NCBI GenBank assembly: GCA_947588875.1 | Contig: CANPZK010000006.1 | Location: 1-34,244 of the forward strand | Length of the DNA: 34,244 nucleotides | From: an uncultured Clostridia bacterium | GTDB taxonomy: Bacteria > Bacillota > Clostridia > Oscillospirales > Acutalibacteraceae | Direction of reading: 5' to 3' | Part shown: positions 28,382-34,244 of the stretch, in pieces | Layout of the letters: the number at the start of each line of letters is the position of its first letter | Numbering within the stretch: position 1 is the stretch's first letter | The notes under the pieces: model-generated | The model's input: only the letters and a program-made list of their open reading frames with translations | What the model was told of the DNA's origin: nothing | Database searches by the model: none | Made by a program: the position numbers and the translations under genes

Positions 28382-29391
28382 AGCTTTCCTCTCATTTTCT
28401 CTATTTCTCTGCGGATTCCGTTATTGATTAAGTCCTGCATTTTATCAACATAATTCTTTTTACGAGCTATCCATCGTAGTTTAGTACGATCACGTTCCAT
28501 TTCTCTAACATTTTTTATACTATTTTCTATTTCAAATCTTTTTATACTCTGTTTTAATTGCGTTTTTTGGTTCATCAGTTCAACAAACCGGTAAATTATT
28601 AATTGATACTTTTCTCTTTCAAAACGTAGTTTAAAGGAGTTTCCATACTTGGCTAAAAGCTCTTTCTTGGTTTTTTCTGTATTTGCGCCAACAAAGTGAT
28701 ACTCATATCCGGAAAACTGTCCGGCATACCGTTCGAAATCTTCTCTTTTTGATTCTTCAGGCACACAACAAACTATCATATCTACGCTGCGGCGCATAGA
28801 TCTTGACAGATACTCTAAACGTTGTAATTTTTCATAAGAGTCCAGATAGGAAACTTCAACAAAGCAGCAGACGCCTTGTTCCTTGTCGGCTTGTTGGAAA
28901 TCTTTTTCGTTTTTTATAACAGTCATCCAATCAGGAGTTTTTTGTGATAGAATAATTTTTTGTTCAGAAAAAAACTCGGGGAATAATTCTTCTCCTGTTT
29001 TTTCCCGAACTCCATCCAAAGTATACTTTTCGTCTTTAGCGGCTTTACTGATAAGTGCGTCTATCTCACAAAAAATATCTCTATGTACTTGCTCACAATT
29101 CCATTCATGGTATTTAAGGCTGACGTTTGAATTATTAGAAAGTGCGTTTGAGAAATCTATATAATCGACTTTTCTTCCGCAAAAGACTAAATCCGCATGA
29201 TCTCCGCGCAGCAGCTCGTCTAACGCAAAGCTGATACCTTTCCATGAACCTTGCGGTTGCAGCCATGTTTGAAGAAGATGGTTTTTTACGGGATATAAAA
29301 AGCCGTAAATGTCCTTATCATTTAAAATTTTTCCATCAATAATTACTATCGTTTGAGGGATAACCGAATCATAGAATATTTCAATTTCCAT
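28378..29391 (-). CDS. Hypothetical protein, charged/helical C-terminus, translationally coupled to the HerA-like gene
   Basis: Stop overlaps HerA-like start by 4 nt (ATGA); C-term LKQSIKRFEIENSIKNVREMERDRTKLRW is coiled-coil-like. Confidence 0.75.
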   Translation of the reverse strand: MEIEIFYDSVIPQTIVIIDGKILNDKDIYGFLYPVKNHLLQTWLQPQGSWKGISFALDELLRGDHADLVFCGRKVDYIDFSNALSNNSNVSLKYHEWNCEQVHRDIFCEIDALISKAAKDEKYTLDGVREKTGEELFPEFFSEQKIILSQKTPDWMTVIKNEKDFQQADKEQGVCCFVEVSYLDSYEKLQRLEYLSRSMRRSVDMIVCCVPEESKREDFERYAGQFSGYEYHFVGANTEKTKKELLAKYGNSFKLRFEREKYQLIIYRFVELMNQKTQLKQSIKRFEIENSIKNVREMERDRTKLRWIARKKNYVDKMQDLINNGIRREIEKMRGKL

Positions 29392-29410
29392 AGTGTTTCA
29401 CTTTCTAAGA

Positions 29411-29449
29411 ATTGTCCCGCAATTAAGACTTATTTAATTGCGGGACAAT
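29411..29449. repeat. 16-bp perfect inverted repeat in an intergenic gap of the operon
   Basis: attgtcccgcaattaa-gacttat-ttaattgcgggacaat. Confidence 0.85.
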
Positions 29450-29458
29450 GATGTCATG

Positions 29459-31690
29459 TTATTTACTTTCTATTACGTACTTAATATCGTCGGTACGTCT
29501 CCTGATTTGTGTAGAAAGAGCGTCGGAAATAGACGATGTGATTTTCTTTTTTGTTTCGGGCTTAAGGAGGGATTCCTTAATTTCTGCTTTAATATTTGCT
29601 TTATCTAATTCGGCTTTAGTCTTTTCATCAGTCATACGATTTCTCACCCATTGCGGAAGATTTATTTTCTGAATTTTTTTTGCAAGTGAAGCTTTTGCTT
29701 CTTTTCCTCCCTTAGCCGCTGCAGTTACTACTGCGATACCAGCAACACCTAATAGGATGGCCCAACCATAACCGGGGATAGCAAGCAGAATTCCTAACAG
29801 CCATATAGCAAGACTTTCTGAAAACAGAGATATAATAACAACGATAATTCCGAGTACATACGGTAAAACAATCGTTGTTATGACACCGGCTACTACAGAA
29901 AGAATAGCCGCTATCGCGTTCGCTATATCTTTGGTAGGATCAAACGTTACACCATCTATTGTAACTGTAGAAACCTTCATTACATTCAGATTATCTACAC
30001 TAAGATTTTGTACGCCGTACTTATCACAAATATCTTTTAGCTTAACTGCTATATCCTTACCAATAACATCAACTGTCCAGTTTTTGATAACACGATTATA
30101 TTCTTTGTTGTTTCTGAGGGCCGCGTTTAAACTGGATTCCGAACAATCGTTTTTGATTTGTGCTGTCATATCGTTCAGTGTCTTGAATTTGCCGCTTTTC
30201 CATTCATGAATACGACGGTAAGCTATATTGTAAATCTCATCTTTTATTACACCGCTGAGTGGATCGGCAAGCTTAGTAACATCCTTTTCGATAATGGCAG
30301 GAACTTCATTTTCGATTAATTTCTCAATGTCGTTTTGGAATCCTTTTGATTTTTCGTTAGAAGGTCCTACTAATGCAAGTCCCTTAGAAATGGTTTTAGC
30401 GGGATCAACATCATTCAGAAGATTTTCCTGTGATACTTCTTTAAATATATCCGAAATAATACCGGGAACAAATGACATTTTCGAAGCGCTTCCGGTTAAA
30501 ATGATTCTTCCGATTTTAATATTCTTTGCCTTCAACTCTGCCTTTACATTGAGTAAAAACTCTCGGAATAATTCGTTCCATGTTTTTTTACCCATAGCGG
30601 CAAGTTCATTTTCCGGAATATCAAAGTATGTTCTCAAAATATCGGATACAGGGGTTTTAGCCGCAATTTCTTCAATATCGGAAAGAGTGACTCTTTCTGG
30701 AGGCAAATCAATAAGCTGAATAATAGATTTATGAGCAGCAACACTAAATGTTTTTTCTTTAGCGGTTCTGCAAGCCAGCGCCAAAGCTTGATTCGTCTGA
30801 GGATTCATTTTTAATGTGCTTTCATATACTCGATAGTCTTCTTCGTCGCGTTTAAGTTTGCTTATGTATTTTTCCAAGATAGCAAAGTCAAAGAATCTGG
30901 CGCCGAGATAATTGTTTCCGGAGTTGTGCTGATTATTACGGGAATCTGACGCCATAGCGGTAATGTCAATAGTAGATGAACCAACATCAATCAATAATGC
31001 GCTGGTTCCTTTTGGTAATACAGAAGCTTCGGCCTTGTCTTTGACATAAAGGAATGCAGCTCTCGATTCAGCAGCTAAAACCATGGAAGATTTTTTTCCT
31101 TCATAAGAGCCTTTCCCAAGTATTGATGTTTGAAGAATCGCTTCATATACAGCAACATCAAAATCGTTCCATCGTGTAGGATGTCCGACACAGAATACTA
31201 TTTCATCACTATCGCTTGCTTCATCACGAAGAACCTTTTTCAATTGAGGATATTCAAAAACAGCGTTTGTAAAGCTTGTCACAGAATCTTTGAATTCCAA
31301 CATTTTTGAAGTGCAGAGTTCTGAATACTTTTCTGCGTTTTCCCAACCGTTTGCAAGCGCACACATTATTTCTACTTTGCGCTCGTCAGTTATATCCTTT
31401 GCCAAAAGGTCGTTTGGTCTGCGTTTAAAGTTTACGTGAATATCTCTTACTTCTTCGGGATCAATCAAGATTGTAGAAGCAAAAACAACTTCATTGTTTT
31501 GATTGTACCCAAATACAGTGGGAATAGCTTGTCCGGCATTGTTGGTATCAGGCATGGAAACATCTTTGATAAGAGTACCGATAGATTTGCGAACCGCGTC
31601 TTCTTGTAATGACGCAACATTAATTATAGTTTCGCCGTCGCCTAAATCATATCCGATATAAGTCCTTTTAACATTTGACATTTTTTTCAT
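29459..31690 (-). CDS. Hsp70/DnaK-like ATPase with hydrophobic C-terminal (membrane) segment
   Basis: TYIGYDLGDGETIINVA (phosphate 1-like), SALLIDVGSSTIDITAM (phosphate 2), IGRIILTGSASKMSFVPGII (adenosine-like); C-term ILSVVAGVITTIVLPYVLGIIVVIISLFSESLAIWLLGILLAIPGYGWAILLGVAGIAVV. Confidence 0.85.
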   Translation of the reverse strand: MKKMSNVKRTYIGYDLGDGETIINVASLQEDAVRKSIGTLIKDVSMPDTNNAGQAIPTVFGYNQNNEVVFASTILIDPEEVRDIHVNFKRRPNDLLAKDITDERKVEIMCALANGWENAEKYSELCTSKMLEFKDSVTSFTNAVFEYPQLKKVLRDEASDSDEIVFCVGHPTRWNDFDVAVYEAILQTSILGKGSYEGKKSSMVLAAESRAAFLYVKDKAEASVLPKGTSALLIDVGSSTIDITAMASDSRNNQHNSGNNYLGARFFDFAILEKYISKLKRDEEDYRVYESTLKMNPQTNQALALACRTAKEKTFSVAAHKSIIQLIDLPPERVTLSDIEEIAAKTPVSDILRTYFDIPENELAAMGKKTWNELFREFLLNVKAELKAKNIKIGRIILTGSASKMSFVPGIISDIFKEVSQENLLNDVDPAKTISKGLALVGPSNEKSKGFQNDIEKLIENEVPAIIEKDVTKLADPLSGVIKDEIYNIAYRRIHEWKSGKFKTLNDMTAQIKNDCSESSLNAALRNNKEYNRVIKNWTVDVIGKDIAVKLKDICDKYGVQNLSVDNLNVMKVSTVTIDGVTFDPTKDIANAIAAILSVVAGVITTIVLPYVLGIIVVIISLFSESLAIWLLGILLAIPGYGWAILLGVAGIAVVTAAAKGGKEAKASLAKKIQKINLPQWVRNRMTDEKTKAELDKANIKAEIKESLLKPETKKKITSSISDALSTQIRRRTDDIKYVIESK

Positions 31691-31714
31691 CCTTTCATAT
31701 GTTTTATCGGTTAA

Positions 31715-32455
31715 TTAATCGCTCTGAACAACATACTTTGTTCCTTTTGCTATAACCTTATCATCTTGAATAATAGCCGGGGTACTTTTGCGAATAGAAT
31801 CATTGGTACATTTGTAAATTGTAAAAAGCTGCGATTCTTTAAAAGACGTGTTTTCGGCACTCCAAACAGCTTTCATGTCAAAATCTTCCAAAAGTTCGAT
31901 GATCTGATTTGCAAATAGATTATCGGAGATGTTTTCTCTTCCGGCAACGCAGAGCATATACTGAGAACGTTGTACCACAACGCTTATCAAATTATTGTAT
32001 TCCGCATTTAACTGATTGAAATTGTTGCTGACTTTATCCAGTTCTTTTATTGCTTCATTCTGTGTTTGAACCTGATCCCGAAAATTTGACATTTCGGATT
32101 TTTCATAGCCGCTGAGTTTATCTGTCATCTTTTGTACAGAAACTCTCAGCATATCTTTATTCAGCCGCAGAAAAACGTCCTGTTCTTCGTTGGAGGATAC
32201 ATTGCCTTGCGCTTGAATTTCAGCGCCTAAACTGCGTACTGCGTCATTGGGATTAACAAACTTAACCCCAAAAATACCCGGCTTCTTTTTCAGATCTTTT
32301 TCATAACATCGTAAAATTTGGCGTTTATCGATTTCAACGCTGTCAAGAATTTCCGGCAGCATTTCTAATATTTTCGCACTACGCCCGACTTTACCTTCAC
32401 GGAGAATGTCGCCAATGATCTCTTTGGCCTGTGAATTGATAGTATCTTTGTACAT
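31715..32455 (-). CDS. Coiled-coil protein, possible GrpE-like cochaperone partner
   Basis: Helical MSNFRDQVQTQNEAIKELDKVSNNFNQLNAEYNNL then compact C-term LLEDFDMKAVW...STPAIIQDDKVIAKGTKYVVQSD, directly upstream of the Hsp70-like gene. Confidence 0.55.
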   Translation of the reverse strand: MYKDTINSQAKEIIGDILREGKVGRSAKILEMLPEILDSVEIDKRQILRCYEKDLKKKPGIFGVKFVNPNDAVRSLGAEIQAQGNVSSNEEQDVFLRLNKDMLRVSVQKMTDKLSGYEKSEMSNFRDQVQTQNEAIKELDKVSNNFNQLNAEYNNLISVVVQRSQYMLCVAGRENISDNLFANQIIELLEDFDMKAVWSAENTSFKESQLFTIYKCTNDSIRKSTPAIIQDDKVIAKGTKYVVQSD

Positions 32456-32483
32456 TTGCTTCTTCCTTTCTGAATATAGTTTG

Positions 32484-32759
32484 TTATATTTCTTCCGGCA
32501 TAAACTCTAAGTCAAGTAAAGCCGAATCTTTACCGTAGTCAAAGACTTCCCAATTTGATTCATCATTTTCATATGAATCAAGACATAATCTAAAATGATA
32601 TATACCGTCATCGTCAATGTATTCCTTTATTGTGTAATCCTCTGTCACACACTCCTTAATCTCTTGATCAAGTCCATTATTGATTTCATACGTTTCGCTG
32701 TTAATGTCTGTAATATGGCTTTTATCTTCCATAAACGCAGATTCAATATAGTCCAACAT
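32484..32759 (-). CDS. Small acidic hypothetical protein
   Basis: MLDYIESAFMEDKSHITDINSETYEINNGLDQEIKECVTEDYTIKEYIDDDGIYHFRLCLDSYENDESNWEVFDYGKDSALLDLEFMPEEI; preceded by gaggcgt RBS-like sequence. Confidence 0.65.
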   Translation of the reverse strand: MLDYIESAFMEDKSHITDINSETYEINNGLDQEIKECVTEDYTIKEYIDDDGIYHFRLCLDSYENDESNWEVFDYGKDSALLDLEFMPEEI

Positions 32760-32832
32760 TACGCCTCCTTTACAGCAATACAATCATACTCCAAAGCCTT
32801 AAAGATATTATATTAAGTTCATAAATTGCGCT

Positions 32833-33549
32833 TCAAAAGGAATTTTTGAAATAATCCTGAACTTTTTGACGATATGGTCTGCTAACAGGAATATGGTATC
32901 CTTCGTTTGTTTCTATTTCCCAAGTAACTTTGTCTACAGATTTTATTTTTTTCAAATTAACTAAAAAGCTCTGATGTACCCTTATAAATCCATCTGATAA
33001 ATTTATTTGTAATTGATTTAAAGTACCAATTCGTCTATAATTCTTTCCTGAGTCTGTAACAATAGTGACGTATTTTTGATCGCTCTGGCAAAATACTATT
33101 GATTGAACAGAAATAGAATAATCCCCTTTGCGAGTATGGATTTGTAAAACGTGGTTAGAGGAGGCTATCACTTTCACAAAGGAGAGGCATAATTTTGCTA
33201 TTATCGGAGACTCTATTTCCTCGGATACTTGTCCTGCCGGCCTTAAAGCTAAGAAAGAGCAGATTTTTTGTTTAGGAGAGCCTACCAGAACAGGAAAGCA
33301 CATGGGGTTTAAAACAAACAATTTATCAGCAAGCGCAGTATCGATTTCTAAAGATTCATATGTAATAAATGCAATATCAATATTTTTATAATTGTTGACA
33401 AACTCATCTATTTGGTTTTTGTATATAGCAATATCGAGTTCAATTGCTTTTTTGTCAAAATCATTTTTGACCGAAAAAGCAATTAAGCTCTTTGAGATTT
33501 CATTTACTATTCTTTTGTTATCGGAAAGAATTGCAACACGAATAATCAT
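32833..33549 (-). CDS. LytTR-domain transcriptional regulator with degenerate receiver-like N-terminus
   Basis: C-term QKYVTIVTDSGKNYRRIGTLNQLQINLSDGFIRVHQSFLVNLKKIKSVDKVTWEIETNEGYHIPVSRPYRQKVQDYF. Confidence 0.88.
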   Translation of the reverse strand: MIIRVAILSDNKRIVNEISKSLIAFSVKNDFDKKAIELDIAIYKNQIDEFVNNYKNIDIAFITYESLEIDTALADKLFVLNPMCFPVLVGSPKQKICSFLALRPAGQVSEEIESPIIAKLCLSFVKVIASSNHVLQIHTRKGDYSISVQSIVFCQSDQKYVTIVTDSGKNYRRIGTLNQLQINLSDGFIRVHQSFLVNLKKIKSVDKVTWEIETNEGYHIPVSRPYRQKVQDYFKNSF

Positions 33550-33849
33550 TATTAATCATACTTTCGTTTTTAACTGTGTAATTAAAAAATGGTTTAAAAA
33601 AGGAGGAAGCAGTTTAGCTTCACTTCCATTTTTTCAAAACGGAACGTGGTAATCGACCTTGTTAAGAAGAAAGATAGTCTAAAGGTAAGACCCATCAATC
33701 ATTTTTATTCTATCGCAAGCTTTTGAAGGTTGAACATTACCGGTAATTCTAACAAAGCTATAATTAGATAGATTAAAGATTATAGTATTAGTCGATATTC
33801 TTGGAGGTTCCTTTTTATTCACTAATAAATAGTTCTATTTTGTTATTTT

Positions 33850-34072
33850 TAAATAGTATAAATCTGTCATAACAAATCTACCATCAACGCCTTGTGATTT
33901 TGGGATTAAATCACTGAACAACAGAATATCATCAATTTTAATTACTCCATCGAATCTGAGCGCATGAATGACATCATTTGCTTTTTATTTTCGTATAACT
34001 ATCAATTATGTAGATAGCGCCAAATGTTGCAGCAAGTTGAGCCGACTCAGATTTTATTTTCTCCGTATTCAT
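33850..34072 (-). pseudogene. Short frameshifted ORF upstream of the LytTR gene
   Basis: MNTEKIKSESAQLAATFGAIYIIDSYTKIKSK* continues in +1 frame as ANDVIHALRFDGVIKIDDILLFSDLIPKSQGVDGRFVMTDLYYLKITK*. Confidence 0.5.
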
Positions 34073-34244
34073 TATTGCCTCTCTAAAACGTTTTTTGAAT
34101 AAATTTGTTAATATGTATAGTTGCAGCTTAATCAATAAACCGTTGAAGTACTATTATTTAATTTGTATTTTTCGTAGAGTATTCTACTCAACGAGTCACA
34201 AATTATCGTCAAATTCGACTAAAACTCCACTTAAAATTATATCA

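Overview
Firmicutes/Clostridia-like chromosomal window in two parts. About 1-10.9 kb is GC-richer core genome: the 3' end of a sporulation-type sigma factor, a Cu/Zn SOD-family protein, a YbaK/ProX deacylase, a MATE transporter, endonuclease IV, an XRE regulator, UppP, and a pantothenate/CoA group (coaX, ECF S component, coaBC) with a VOC protein. It ends in tRNA-His, tRNA-Lys and tRNA-Gln. From the tRNA-Gln onward the sequence is visibly AT-richer and accessory: a two-TM protein, a probable group II intron remnant, a tyrosine recombinase, a SNF2 helicase with a C-terminal HNH-like module, a lipoprotein, several frameshifted remnants, and a vWA protein. It also holds ADP-ribose-themed genes (NADAR-like and ADP-ribosylglycohydrolase) and a BtpA-family protein. 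The standout is a minus-strand gene train (~33.5 to ~22.2 kb): LytTR regulator without the receiver aspartate, small acidic protein, GrpE-like coiled-coil protein, membrane-anchored Hsp70-like ATPase, 337-aa protein, 1204-aa HerA/FtsK-like ATPase, cysteine-peptidase-like protein with 24 tandem T(Y/H)EG repeats, 173-aa protein, and ADP-ribosylglycohydrolase. I propose it as an undescribed chaperone/ATPase/protease conflict or delivery system. All assignments were made by reading the sequence; no database search was run.
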